Origin: Parastagonospora avenae f. sp. tritici 18332-5
Taxonomy: Eukaryota; Ascomycota; Dothideomycetes; Pleosporales; Phaeosphaeriaceae
NCBI GenBank assembly: GCA_022559985.1
Contig: JAFJTR010000007.1
Coordinates: forward strand, 701,023-765,022
Direction of reading: 5' to 3'
DNA: 64,000 nt
Shown here piece after piece: positions 22,682 through 34,880 of this stretch. The notes beneath the pieces were generated by a model that did no database searches, was not told where the DNA came from, and was given only the letters and a program-made list of their open reading frames with translations. Made by a program: the position numbers and the translations under genes. Each line of letters opens with the position of its first letter. Positions within the stretch are counted from its first letter, which is position 1.

Positions 22682-23422
22682 CTTGAAGGATTGTACTGAC
22701 GGAGACCTGGTCGATTAGTACGTTGGCGAAGTGGTGGGCTGAAGAGTCGTTCAAAGTTCAATCGCGAGAGTCGAAAATGGCCTCGCCTATTGTGGCGCAC
22801 GGACGTGGTCAGTGCTCGGCAAAGCGCGAGCCCATAAAAAAGTTCGGCGCCTGCAATCCTCCAACCTCCAACCTCGCCAGTCGAGAAAATGATTCTGTCA
22901 AGACCTCGACAGCGCGTCTCTACGCTGTCGCAGTTCAATTAGCTGCAGATGCGTATGCGCTGATGTTTTGCTCACCCAGGAGTAGTTTTTCCATCGTGAC
23001 TGCAACTTCCTCATGGTACGTTCTATCTCTTAGCCTCACCTACTACCCGCATAAGGATGAATCTTCCATACTTATTTTCTGGTACCTCTTGTTTTAGTCT
23101 TTTATAGACGATGAACTCAACGGACATTCTGACATGCTTCGCATTCGCTTGCCTTGTTACTTGTTCTTGTTACGAGGCAATCGCTAATGGCAATCAGATT
23201 CCTCGATAAAATGGCCAGGAAGGCTCTGGAGATCGATGTTGCCTTATAACAATGCGCCTGCGTGTTCTTCGCGTGGCTCCACGTACTCGCATGTAGCATG
23301 ATACAGCGTCCATAGCTATTTTGATTCTACTCCAGTAGTAATACACCGATACCAACCAAGCATATTGCATCTACTATCCACCACGAGCCTTACCTTCCAT
23401 TGATCACCATCACAACATTAAC
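22682..23422. other. Intergenic, divergent promoters
   Basis: About 0.74 kb, with the S13 promoter on the left and the TOS1-like promoter on the right. No gene recognised. Confidence 0.55.
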
Positions 23423-24823
23423 ATGAAGTATGCTCTACTCATCACAAGCTTTGCCATCCCATTCACCTACTGCAAAACGTCCGGCGAGCTATGTCGCGGC
23501 ACAGGCGAGCGAGCACCAGACGGAAACTAGTACTGCTCGGAGGTGTGGGCCATCACCTACCGCAACATCAGCCAGGCTGGGATGTACAATCGCACAACAT
23601 ATGTGGATCCGAACAAAGGCATCTGCGGCCATGAAACCGTTGGATATGGAGGAACTGACGAGCTGACACCATTATTCGGCGAGGTTGTTCTCTCTGTCAC
23701 ATACTGGCAATGGAGTGCTAAACGAGGATACAGGTCTCGATGCACCTTCGAGGACCGATGAATGTGTCGCAGCTTGCCGTATATCAGCTTCCCGGTGACA
23801 TGCATACTCTACAGAAGCGGAACACTGTCCCATTTTACAATCGACGGCGAGCGATGGAGAGGAGAAAGAGCAACACCACGGAGCCTCTCCAGAACACTGC
23901 TCGAGCCAAACCATCGCACCGACACACAGTCACGGCAACCTCTCAATCCAATAAAAAAAAACAAGGCACATCTATCACGAAGCAGGCAGACACAGCACCA
24001 GGACGGGGCTTCGTACGCAGAGCCGCTGACTGGAACCGGGTGGCCTACTATACTTCAGCATCGCCTGCGGCCGCAACAGGACTGTCCTTCCTTGCTAATC
24101 TTGGTGATCCTCGCAAATCGGGCACGTTCGACTAGTATGTCGATGCCCTTCGCCGCTGGCATACTGCTGACCTGGGTCAGTGCATTTGGCAATTCACTCA
24201 GCTATGTGTCGAGCAATGGCGGCGTTGTTGCACCAGAGAGTATGCCTTTCGACGGCACGCTGGCTACCTCTGAGCGAGAGATCGCGGTCTTCTCTGACAA
24301 AGCATGCGATCAAGACTGCCCGTACTGGCGACCGAACGCGACATCACACTTCGGCTGGACAGGCTCTTCGAAAGCCTTCTTCATAGAATTTCAGATGGAT
24401 CACTACCAGAATACCGGCACTGATCAAGGAATGATCTCGGACGCCCCAGCATGGTGGTTCCTGAACGCAGCGATACCCCGAGTCCTGCAATACGGCAGCG
24501 ATCGCAACAACATCCCATGTTCATGCTGGTCAACAGGCTGTGGAGAGTTTGACGCGTTCGAGGTCCTTGGCAATGGGGAGGAGCGTGCGAAGAGTACGCT
24601 GCACCGACAAGGCAATCTCGAAGGAGGCGATTCCAATTATTTCAAAAGGCCTGTGGGAAGGATGCTGAAGTTTGCGGTCATCTGGACATATCCCAACATC
24701 ACGGCTTTGGTGCTCGACGACGATTTCGACTTTAGCGAATCTCTCTCTGACGACCAGATCCAACAACTCGTGTCGTACGATCCCGACAGCTGGGTGCATT
24801 CATTGTTCGCCATTGGAGACTGA
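23423..24823 (+). pseudogene. TOS1-like cell-wall glycosidase (DUF2403-DUF2401) with in-frame TAG
   Basis: Three exons, 23423-23683, 23734-24134 and 24181-24823, splice in matching phase (0, then 2; introns 50 and 46 nt) into a 434-codon frame. Residues 1-16 are a signal peptide. Next comes a DUF2403-type segment (VWAITYRNISQAGMYNRTTY, then VSMHLRGPMNVSQLAVYQLP). A linker leads to DUF2401 (FGNSLSYVSSNG, EIAVFSDKACDQDC, PRVLQYGSD, CGEFDAFEVLG, LDDDFDF). This is the architecture of the TOS1 family of secreted glucan-modifying wall proteins. The only defect is codon 36, TAG (23528-23530), between Asn35 and Tyr-Cys. The rest, including both introns, is intact, so inactivation would be recent; a sequencing error or strain allele is also possible. 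Confidence 0.8.
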
Positions 24824-25392
24824 GGTACGGTACGGTGGAACGCGCTATGGGCACTGCATTTCAACATTTAGCATATGATTATGTAGCAAAATATGATCAG
24901 CCTTCTAGCACCTTCATGCTGCGATGACATGTGAAAAAGCGGCCGGCATGGGCGATGCGTAAGCGAACGGTGGCAAGCCAAAAGGCTGACTCGCGGCGGC
25001 TCAGCATGTGGTTGCCCGAAAAAGTAGCCCAATGCGTAGAGTGAATCCGACCGAGGTTCGCTGCAATCCAATTTGTGAAAGCGTTCCGCGACCCGAGCGT
25101 CGTTCGCACAGCGTAATCAGCTTCTCCACACCATCTGCCACCCTCTCTCAACGCACTCGACGCCCTCAATATCGCGTCCGCAGCGTGCAGCCAAGTCCAT
25201 TGTTGCCGCGGATCCGCCCATTCGACGCTGTGAACCCCCAGCGAGTCCCGCAAACTACTTCCGCTTCCGCCGATCGCCAGCCTCTTTGACGTCTGTCGCG
25301 CCTCATCGACGACATCGGCACCACAGTTTGCAGCGACTGCCATCTCGACTTTCTATCGCACGAGGGTGCAGTGAGGAGGTGCGCCCGCAGGA
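24824..25392. other. Intergenic, promoter of PEX13
   Basis: A 569-base spacer ahead of PEX13; open frames here are short and out of context. Confidence 0.5.
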
Positions 25393-26798
25393 ATGTCTTC
25401 ACCATCGCCACCAAAGCCATGGGAGACGAGCGGCGGCGCGACGAGTGCCTCGGTTGGTCAGTGTTCGCAACTCGGCAACTCAGCCGTCATCATGGCTAAC
25501 AACAGCGCAGGCCTCACAGGATCAAGCAGCAGCACAGCACCCGCAGGAACCTCAACGTCAAGTCCGCCACCCCTTCCATCAGTGCCTGATTCCCTTTCAA
25601 CAGTCGCCAACCGCAATGCGACAAACTATTCGGGCGGCATGAACAGCCGAATGTCCCCCTATAGCAGCGGATACGGAGGCGGCTACAGCAGCTACTCGTC
25701 GCCATACTCAAGCATGGGCAGCGGCTATGGCTCCATGTATGGCGGAATGGGAGGTATGGGCGGCATGTACGGCGGCATGGGTATGGGTGGTATGGGCATG
25801 GGAATGGGAGGCATGTATGGCGGTATGGGCGGCATGGACCCGAACAACCCAGCCAGCCTGACCCAGTCGTTCAGCCAGAGCACTGCAGCAACGTTCCAGC
25901 TGATTGAAAACATTGTGGGCGCGTTCGGTGGCTTTGCGCAAATGCTGCAAAGCACATACATGGCGACACATTCGTCATTCTTTGGTACGTTCAAGCCACT
26001 GTTTTGAGTCCTCCAAGCTAATGTGCAATAGCCATGGTATCAGTCGCAGAGCAGTTCGGAAACCTTCGACAAACCCTCGGCTCGGTCCTCGGAATCTTCA
26101 CACTCATGCGGTGGATACGGACGGCGATGGCGAAACTCACCGGACGACCACTTCCAGCAGACGCCATGGATCTGACACCTGCAAGCTTCGCTGCCTTCAC
26201 TGGACGAGGTGCAGACGGATCTCCCGCGTCTGCGAAGCCCTCGAAGAAACCTTTCATCGTTTTCATGATGGCAGTTGTTGGCCTACCATACCTCATGGGC
26301 AAGCTCATCAAAGCGCTTGCCCGATCACAAGAAGAGCTCGAGAAGCAGAAAATGCTCGAGAATCCACAGGCCGGCCAGCCCATCGACCCCAACAAGCTCG
26401 AGTTCTGCCGTGCCATCTACGATTTTACACCAAACGCCAACATGCAGGGTATGGACCTTGCAGTCAAGAAGGGAGACATGGTTGCCGTGTTGAGCAAGAC
26501 AGATCCAATGGGCAACGCATCAGAGTGGTGGAAGTGCCGCTCGAGAGACGGTAGGATGGGTTACCTCCCAGGCATCTACCTGGAGACCATCCAACGAAAG
26601 CAGCCCGCACAAATCACAAGCGGAAGTCAAAGCGGAAGCCCAGCAAGCAGCAGGGCGCAAACAATGACCAGCACTAGTCTTGGAAGCCGGACAGGCACAA
26701 TGACTGAGAGCAAGGTACCTGAAATGGCACCAAAGGTTGAGAGCAAAGCTGGCGATATGGGTGTAGAGTCCTTCCAGAAGGGCGCATTCTACTCGTGA
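25393..26798 (+). CDS. PEX13: Peroxin-13, peroxisomal import docking protein
   Basis: Three exons (25393-25456, 25511-25984, 26032-26798) give 434 residues. It begins MSSPSPPKPWE, the PKPWE motif of PEX13 N-termini. A Gly/Met/Tyr-rich region full of YGGMGGM repeats follows (about residues 95-150), then the membrane part around LIENIVGAFGGFAQ and VFMMAVVGLPYLMG. A C-terminal SH3 domain (FCRAIYDFTP ... GYLPGIYLE, about residues 315-385) is known to bind Pex14 and Pex5. The first intron (54 nt, GTCAGT, branch GGCTAAC, GCAG) keeps the frame open and is easily missed; without it 18 odd residues are inserted. The protein sits in the peroxisome membrane docking complex. Confidence 0.94.
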
Positions 26799-27437
26799 GC
26801 GAGACGATGCTGAAATTTCTTTCATATTATGTATGTTTCTACCCCGATACAAGCGCTGTATTTTATGCTGGGTATGGGTTGATGGTCCATGAAGACCTTG
26901 GTTTCTACACTGTTGGCTGGGAAAAGCTGTGGTGCGGCGTTCAGCGTATATCTGCGACGAGATATCACTTTGTCAATCATGCATTAGTTAATTCGAATAA
27001 TGTCCAAATGTGGCAAGCACAGACTCGTACGGAAAGCCCTGGAGTGACTGACGAGCTGACACGTGCCAATGTGGCTCAGTCGCGAACTTGGGTAAAGCTG
27101 CCGCCTTACATCACTTCGGACGCAACCTCGAGACGGTGCTACGTAGCTTCCACCTCAGCGCAACCTAATCGCAATTCTCACCCAGTATTCAATTACCCTT
27201 GTCGAATCACTTCACGCCACAATCGAGCTTTACCATAGCAAGCACGTACCCTCGCTGCCGCCCTCGAACCGCCCCTCCCCCGCTATAAGAGACCAAGCGT
27301 CCATCCTACAACTCTCGAATCGCACACAACTACACCGCGTTGACTCAACCTTGGAGTTCTTTCAACTTTGGATCGCAGCTGTACTAGTCTGCAACAGAAG
27401 CTCATTCGGAGGAGTAGCAACAAAGCTCGCGATCAAG
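26799..27437. other. Intergenic, E2 promoter
   Basis: A 639-base spacer. A TATAAG motif at 27284-27289 lies about 150 bases ahead of the E2 start codon. No gene recognised. Confidence 0.5.
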
Positions 27438-28170
27438 ATGTTTGCTACAAAGCGCTTAGGCAAGGTATGTCTCAGACCCTCGATGTCTCTAAACCATGCT
27501 GGACGAGTATTCCATGGTCGCACCATATATCAGGCTAACATGGAATTGTAGGAGCTGCATAAGGTACCGTACCACCGCCCACGACCCTCGAGTCGCTTCT
27601 TCCTCCTCCCATGCGCATGGTCGCACTCTACACTCAAACCCATGCGGCGCAGCACAAGCAGACCAACCACTAACACCAGGACAGATGCACGACAAGCTCC
27701 CACCAGGCATAACCCTAATCCAAGCCGACGACTTCAAAACCTGGCTCGTCGACATATCCGTCGTCGACTCCAACCCACTCTACCTAAACGAAACCTACCG
27801 CCTCAAATTCGCCTTCAGCCCTCAATACCCCATCGAGGTAAATATCACCCCTGTCCTCCCCCAGTTCAACACCACACCACAAACTAACCCTACCCCCCGC
27901 CAGCCCCCAGAAGTCACCTTCGTCCGCGACGCCAACCACCCGATCCCGTGGCACCCGCACATCTACTCCAACGGCATCATCTGCCTTGACCTGCTCGACC
28001 GCTCTGGCTGGTCGCCCGTACACAATGTCGAGAGCATCTGTGTGAGCTTGCAGAGCATGCTGTCGAGTAATGAGAAGAAGGAGAGACCGGAGGGGGATGA
28101 GAATTTCGTCAGGTATAATACGCAGAGGCCGAGGGATATTAACTTTGTGTTTCATGATGATACGGTCTGA
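27438..28170 (+). CDS. UBE2W-type ubiquitin-conjugating enzyme E2
   Basis: Four exons: 27438-27464 (9 codons), 27552-27563 (4 codons), 27685-27837 and 27904-28170, all phase 0, giving 152 residues. This matches the length of human UBE2W (151). The active-site Cys is residue 91 in HPHIYSNGIICLDLL, and a WSP motif follows. The C-terminus (SSNEKKERP ... DINFVFHDDTV) resembles the flexible tail of UBE2W, an E2 that attaches ubiquitin to protein N-termini instead of lysine. The start MFATKRLGKELHKMH appears only after splicing in the 12-nt exon. The third intron (66 nt) keeps the frame and contains a CTAAC branch site. Confidence 0.9.
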
Positions 28171-29202
28171 GAGGGGTGAAGGGGGATGGGGCTTGGGAGG
28201 TGGGGGACGATGCATGGCTTTTGGCGTTTGGGATTCTTCTGGGAGCATATTGGGGGGGGATGGAGTTGGGGGATGGGATGGGGGGATTATACCCTGCTCA
28301 CGGTTTATGAATATGTGATATGATACTATGACTTGGCTGCAAGCTGGGCCCTGTTCTTAAAAATAGATGTGCATGATCTTTAACAAGGCTTTTGGTGTGC
28401 TTAAGTATAGACGACTCCATTCGCACCCGTGTGTAACCTACTCTGCAAACTTGCGAACTATTAACGCAACTCGAACCGCGTGATAATATAAGAGAGACAT
28501 CCAGCTCGTAGGCAGCATGAATGCCGTGAACGTCCAAGGCAAGATTGTCAATTGCAACAACAATTCGTGCTCTTTGATATTAGTGCATCCGTCCGACCCT
28601 CTATAGTTTGCTTCGTATATAACAATGAGAGAATCTATCATATGAGCGGAGGTAGTGTCGAGCTTAGAGACAATGAGGAACAATTGAAATAGCGGGAGGT
28701 AGAACAAGACGCAAGGTTGAGGCTAGGATGTCAATAGCAGTCGGCCTGAAGCTACTTCGTATACACAAGGTCTTGCCATTTAATTTGAAGCACAACAATA
28801 CCATAGGTATTGTGCATAGCTTTGTAGTATCAGATCATCGTCAAGATCTTGTTGACGTACCGCGATAGTGACGAGGACACGGCAGACGACAGGGGCGAGA
28901 AGGTGCAACCGGATGCAACGTTCCGAATACCCCGACGAGGACATGAGAATAGAGAAGATAATGGTAACAATGAGGGCTTTCAAAACATGTCAAACAAACA
29001 AGGCTAACGTTACTAAGCGAGGAACAAGCATCTTAATTGGGCTGCCCTTTCCGGTTAGAGCCGATTTCGCCAGACTAACAACCTTTTTTCATTTTCTGCG
29101 CTGCGCTCGCCAGCCCGCGTTAAAAGCTCCACTCCCACCACTCCTCCATACTCATTCTTCTCTTCCAGTTTCTCGTGTAGTTCCTGTCAAAAAACACACA
29201 TC
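28171..29202. other. Intergenic, no gene recognised
   Basis: About 1 kb between the E2 and Hsp70 genes; includes the Hsp70 promoter. I see no clear heat-shock element and no further gene. Confidence 0.5.
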
Positions 29203-31829
29203 ATGAGCGACGAAGTATACGAGGGTGCCATTGGCATCGATCTTGGTGCGCAATTTCGCAAAATAATATTACCCCACAGTGCGATCGCTAACACACACCC
29301 ACAGGCACGACCTACTCTTGCGTCGCCAACTACGAGGGCACCAATGTCGAGATCAGTATGCGCCCGCCGCTCGCCCGCACGCTTTGAACGCCTTCTAACG
29401 ATAATTGTCTAGTTGCCAACGAGCAGGGTTCGTTCACCACCCCCTCCTTCGTCTCATTCACGAGCGAGGAGCGTCTCATTGGTGAGGCGGCCAAGAACCA
29501 GGCTGCTATGAACCCGGAGAACACCGTCTTCGATGTCAAGTACGTCCTGGAATATTCGCTCGCCGATGAGCAGAGCGTTCGCTGACATTCACAGGCGTTT
29601 GATCGGTCGCCGATTCGAGGACGAGACCGTCACCAAGGACATCAAGTCATGGCCCTTCAAGGTCATCGACCAGGGCGGCAGCCCCATGATCGAGGTCGAC
29701 TACCTCGGTGAGAAGAAGCAGTTCTCCGCCCAGGAGATCTCCGCCATGGTCCTCGTCAAGGTACGCTTAGCAATGGAATTTTTGCAGGAACCCCGCTAAC
29801 GCCCCACGTAGATGAAGGAGGTTGCTGAGGTCAAGCTCGGCATGAAGGTTGAGAAGGCCGTCATCACTGTGCCCGCCTACTTCAACGACAACCAGCGTCA
29901 AGCTACCAAGGACGCCGGTGCCATTGCTGGCCTCAACGTTCTCCGTATCATCAACGAGCCTACCGCCGCAGCTATCGCTTACGGTCTCGGTTCCGGAAAG
30001 TCCGAGAAGGAGAGGAACGTCCTCATCTACGATCTCGGTGGTGGTACTTTCGATGTGTCTCTTCTGCACATTCAGGGTGGTGTCTTCACTGTCAAGGCCA
30101 CCGCTGGTGACACCCATTTGGGTGGACAAGATTTCGACACCAACCTCCTTGACCACTTCAAGAAAGAGTTCACAAAGAAGACGAAGAAAGGTTAGTGGTG
30201 TGAAGTAATCCAGGATTCCGGATCAGACACTAATTCTCACGTAGACATCAGCGGCGATGCCCGTGCCCTCCGTCGTCTCCGGACTGCATGCGAGCGTGCC
30301 AAGCGTACTCTCTCCAACGCCACCCAGACCACTGTTGAGATCGACTCGCTGTTCGACGGTGAGGACTTCAACGCCAACATCACCCGTGCTCGTTTCGAGG
30401 ACTTGAACCAGAAGGCTTTCGCCGGCACTCTTGACCCTGTTGCTCAGGTTCTCAAGGACGCCAACATTGCCAAGGAGAAGGTTGACGAGATCGTTCTCGT
30501 TGGTGGCTCCACCCGTATCCCCAAGATCCAGAAGCTCCTCAGCGACTTCTTCGGTGGCAAGAAGCTCGAGAAGAGCATCAACCCCGACGAGGCTGTTGCC
30601 TACGGTGCCGCCGTTCAGGCCGGTATCCTCTCCGGAAAGGCCACGTCTGCCGAGACCGCCGACCTGCTTCTTCTCGATGTCGTTCCCCTCTCCCTCGGTG
30701 TCGCCATGGAGGGCAACATTTTCGCTCCCGTTGTTCCACGTGGACAGACCGTTCCTACAAGTATTTGCCCCCTTTTCCTTTCCCCTTCTTCCCCCATGAT
30801 TTGCTCGATAGTGCTGCGAGTGACCTCAAGATATCCTGAGAGTTCTCGTCCGCGTCAGAGCCCACATCACAATCCTGTCCCCAATTTCAGCAAAATTCGG
30901 CAATTCTGCGAAGTCTTGGTTCTTCACGAGAGTTTTCGACAGACTCACGTGTGGTCTCTGATCGTGTCGCGAATCGCTTCAGGACACCCTGACAGGATTT
31001 GTCGGACCCATGACCCATATTATCTTCCTCGTCCTCACTCGCCCACTTGCTGGGTTGATCAGTGACGGGCTAGTTGATACTGGTGTCCTGGGCAGGGATT
31101 GTGATGAGACAGCGAGTCACTCCAGGATACCTGAAGATGCTCTGGCCTATCTACTCATTCGCCCGTTATCTTCACACACCTTTTTAAGAAATCTGCTAAC
31201 ATGCTGTGTCCTCTAGTCAAGAAGCGCACATTTACTACGGTTGCTGACAACCAGCAAACCGTCCAGTTTCCCGTCTTCCAGGGTGAGCGTGTCAACTGCG
31301 AGGACAACACCTCCCTCGGAGAGTTCACTCTTGCTCCTATCCCGCCTATGCGCGCTGGGTTAGTACCATTCTTCCTCCGATTAGCCAACAGACACTGATT
31401 CCTCATAGTGACGCCGTTCTCGAGGTTGTCTTCGAGGTCGATGTCAACGGTATCCTGAAGGTCACCGCCACCGAGAAGACCTCCGGCCGCAGCGCCAACA
31501 TCACCATCTCCAACGCCGTCGGCAAGCTCTCATCGACTGAGATTGAGAACATGATCAACGACGCTCAGAAGTTCAAGACCAGCGACGAGGCTTTCAGCAA
31601 GAAGTTCGAGGGCAGGCAACAGCTTGAGTCCTACATCTCTCGTGTCGAGGAGATGGTCTCCGACCCCACCACCTCCATCCGCCTCAAGCGTGGCCAGAAG
31701 GAGAAGATTGAGTCTGCTCTCTCCGACGCGATGGCTCAGCTCGAGATCGAGGATGCTCCCGCTGAGGACCTGAAGAAGAAGGAGCTTGCGCTGAAGCGCG
31801 TCGTCACCAAGGCTTTCTCTACCCGATAA
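29203..31829 (+). CDS. ssb1: Ribosome-associated Hsp70 (SSB type)
   Basis: Eight exons: 29203-29245, 29305-29355, 29413-29539, 29595-29760, 29812-30190, 30245-30760, 31217-31358 and 31409-31829. The result is 614 residues, next to 613 in yeast Ssb1. N-terminal SDEVYEGAIGIDLG, the ATPase signatures (IDLGTT, VLIYDLGGGTFDVS, IVLVGGSTRIPK) and the substrate-domain segment RTFTTVADNQQTVQFPV mark it as SSB rather than SSA: it lacks the EEVD end and finishes VVTKAFSTR. SSB binds translating ribosomes and folds nascent chains. Introns are 50-59 nt except intron 6 (30761-31216), which is 456 nt. Confidence 0.97.
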
Positions 31830-32186
31830 GCGTGATATCATCCGCGTGGACGGGACAAGGGAATTGCGCAAGTGACAGTATACCCCAGACTGTGCGACTG
31901 TGTGCGGAGCTGCGAACGGAGTTAAATCTTTGCGGCATCTAACGATAGACTTTGGTGTGTTTGGGACTTCCATTTTCTTCCTCGGGGTTTTCTCTGGCAT
32001 TCATGTGGGGGCGGAACGCAACAAAAGTATTGTATGTACCTCTCATGACCATGCCTGACGTTACGATCGTAATGGATGTCTTATGTACTGGCCCAGCCTG
32101 GGTTCGAAAGAAGGACAAAAGGGAAAATTGAACGAGTACGACTTCAAATGTTCTTATGCAATGTGATTTGCCATGTATTTATATGG
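31830..32186. other. Intergenic, convergent 3' ends
   Basis: A 357-base spacer between convergent genes; nothing recognised. Confidence 0.55.
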
Positions 32187-34463
32187 CTAAGCTTTGAACT
32201 GAGCCTTCTCAATCGCACCATCCAGCAGATTCTCGCCCTTGATCATGTTCGTTGTACACACCACGATGCGACTTCCTCTGCCCTCCCCACCAACCTCTTT
32301 CAACTTACCACCCACAAACCTCAGCGCCGCAATCTCCGCCCTCGTAACGCCACCCAAGAAGAATACGACGATCGTCTTCTGCGCATCCCCATGACTCCCA
32401 TTCAGCAAATTCCGCGCCTTAACCGCCTTTTCCTCCCCACTTTGCGTCTCATCAAACGTCGCACCCCTCACATACTTGCTCGCGTCGTCAAAGATCCGCA
32501 ACCCCTGCGCCAGCGGATTCGCCTGCGCCGACGCGCCATTCCCCGGGGGCTTGATGATATTCGCGAGCGTCTGTTTCTGCACGACACTCTGCACGAGGCG
32601 CACACTGAGCGGCGCATAACCTGAGAAAGTATAGCTGATATCGTTCGGCGCAGCCTCGTTCACCTCATCATCCCAGATCGCCAGACTCTTCCGCAAGGGG
32701 GTGTAATTCGTCACACTACCCGGTTTTGCCTGCGTGCCGCCGAGGCCCACGCCGCCTCTGACACCCAGGAGGCCCATTTTCTCGAGCGCAGAGAGGGTGA
32801 GGATGTGCTGGGGCCCGTAGGCTTGGATGACGGCGCGCTTGAAGGCTTCGAGGTCTTTCGGCCGGATGCCGGCATTTGTGGTGGATTCGAGGCAGATGAG
32901 GCGCAGGATAATGGGGAGGGGGATAGCGCGGTTGATGAGCTCGAAGATGGTGTCGTGTTGGGTTGTGGGGTCTGCGCCGGACATGATGTTTTGCTGGACT
33001 TCGAGGGAGCGGGTGAATGTCTCATTGCGGGTGTATTTGATGATCTCCTCGGCAAGAGCGGTGTGCAGTTTCAGGCTTGCTTGCTCGGCTTGGAAGCCTG
33101 GGAGTTTGGCCACGAAGTCTCGTAGTTCGGACGTGGTTTTGGCGGCGATTTGATCGCGGCCTGTGCTGCTTTGGAGGCGGCGAGCGGCTTTGTTGAGGAG
33201 GTTGCCTACAATGGCAAAATTTGCGTCGCCGAGCTCGCTGTACAATGCATCTTTGGGGTCGATCATGATCTTGCGCTTCATACTTGTGCTAGCAGAACCA
33301 GTCTGGCCTTGCTGTGGAGTTGCGCTGCCGATGACTGAAGAGTCAACCTCAGTCTGATTTGCAGTGATGTTGAAGACCTCATCTATGAGACCCTCGTACG
33401 TCAACTGGGTGAGCAGGACAGTAGGGAAGTCGACTTCTCGATCGACTACGATGAGACTGTCGATGGTCGAGCTTGGTGCCAGACCTAGAAGCGATGGCCC
33501 AGAGGAGTTTGACGTCTCACCAGCCGTGACTTCGGTACGCATGCGGATGAGAAGGTCAGCGAGGCGTTTGCCATTGTCACCTTTGCCGATGATGCGCGGA
33601 AAAAGGCCAGATTTCTGTTGCTGTAACATCAGCGCCTTGGCGGCGAGGTAGATGGATGTTGGGTCCTTCTTCTATAAAAGGGTTAGTCATCATGTGCATG
33701 ATCTTGAATATGTAGAGGCATACCAAGTAGAGGTCGGACACAGCATCCTCCAGCTCAAGCGACAAAACATCATCTGCGAGGGGCACAAAGAACAACGGCC
33801 ATTCGCTCACACTGGCCTCACCAAGCACGCCCGCCTCTTCGAGCAGCTGGTCTGAGACCATAGTACGGCGGGGCACCCAGAAGATGGAGAATTCATGTTC
33901 GATTTGGCTGTCACGTCTTATACGCTTGATTTGATCTACAGAAGTATGTCAGCACCGTACAATAGAGTATCAACGTATAGAAGATGACGAGTACTCCAAT
34001 AAAAGTGCTTATGTGTCGATCTAGGGATCAAGACTGACTAGGCAGAGTGGATGCTATCTGCTTAGCCTACTTTTCAGATCCCAAACTGAGCCGCGAGGCT
34101 CACATGATGAAAGAAATGTAACGTGAGAAGTATCACGTACCGGCGACAGCCATGACGGTCTTCGCTCTTTCTCCTCTGACGAGAAAGACGACATTGCGCT
34201 GCGACGAGTCGATATTGTCGTTCTCCAGGAAGAAGGGCTTGTCTACGCCATATTCCTGCAGCGTGGAGAACTTGACAAGCAAGTTCAGAGGACCAGCGAG
34301 CGCTTTCTCGAGCACAAGATTCTTCTTGCCTCTGATCTAGACGCGTCAGCGTGAGCAGCACTGCGCGCTGATCATTTTACCTTACACCCTCGAGCAGCAG
34401 AAGCAGATCCCTTCGCGCCTTTTCGGTTATATCTGACGCGCTGAAGGGCAACGTGGGCGCCAT
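32187..34463 (-). CDS. VPS33: VPS33, Sec1/Munc18 protein of HOPS/CORVET
   Basis: Four exons (34381-34463, 34141-34331, 33724-33935, 32187-33671) give 656 residues. Characteristic stretches include FFLENDNID near the start, IEHEFSIFWVPRRTMVSD, DSLIVVDREVDFPT and, near the end, the FFLGGVTRAEIAALRF motif typical of SM proteins of the VPS33 class. VPS33 is the SNARE-binding subunit of the HOPS and CORVET tethers and works at vacuole and endosome fusion. The intron before exon 3 is 205 nt; the others are 49 and 52. The next gene on the same strand, VTA1, also serves the endosomal system, though in another complex. Confidence 0.95.
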
Positions 34464-34880
34464 TCTCAAGAGTCAATCACGATGTATCAGGGCAGTATGT
34501 TAGTTGTGGCTGCATCGCGTGGTCGATTCAAGCCATGACGGAGAAGGTGGTTGGAAGAGAGAAGCCTGAGCTTGGATTGATATTTGAGGGCACGTGCTTT
34601 GGCGCCAGAAGCTTGGCGCGGGTGGCTCTTGGGCGTGTTCGCGGCAAAGAGTCTCGCTATCTTTTATATCGGGTCCAGGGAAACCAACAAATAATAGTGA
34701 GGTAGCTTCCTGGCGTCAAATGTACCAGGAGGCTCTGGTTGTGGCTCATGCATATGTACAATTATTTGGCTCTTTCTACGTGCCATGTCTACATACAAAA
34801 CGAGGGGTATACAGCATCAAAACTTTCTACAGATTTATTGCAAAGTCCCCGACAGGCATGGTATCGTCCTAATATGTTTA
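34464..34880. other. Intergenic, no gene recognised
   Basis: A 417-base spacer: VPS33 promoter and VTA1 3' side. Nothing distinct seen. Confidence 0.55.

Noticed and set aside
24824..25392. Several 60-150 codon frames upstream of PEX13
   Set aside because: All are short, mutually overlapping and without domain; most likely promoter and leader sequence.
32100..32120. GGGTTCGAAAG, a B-box-like string
   Set aside because: The flanking bases form neither a T-stem nor an acceptor; not a tRNA.
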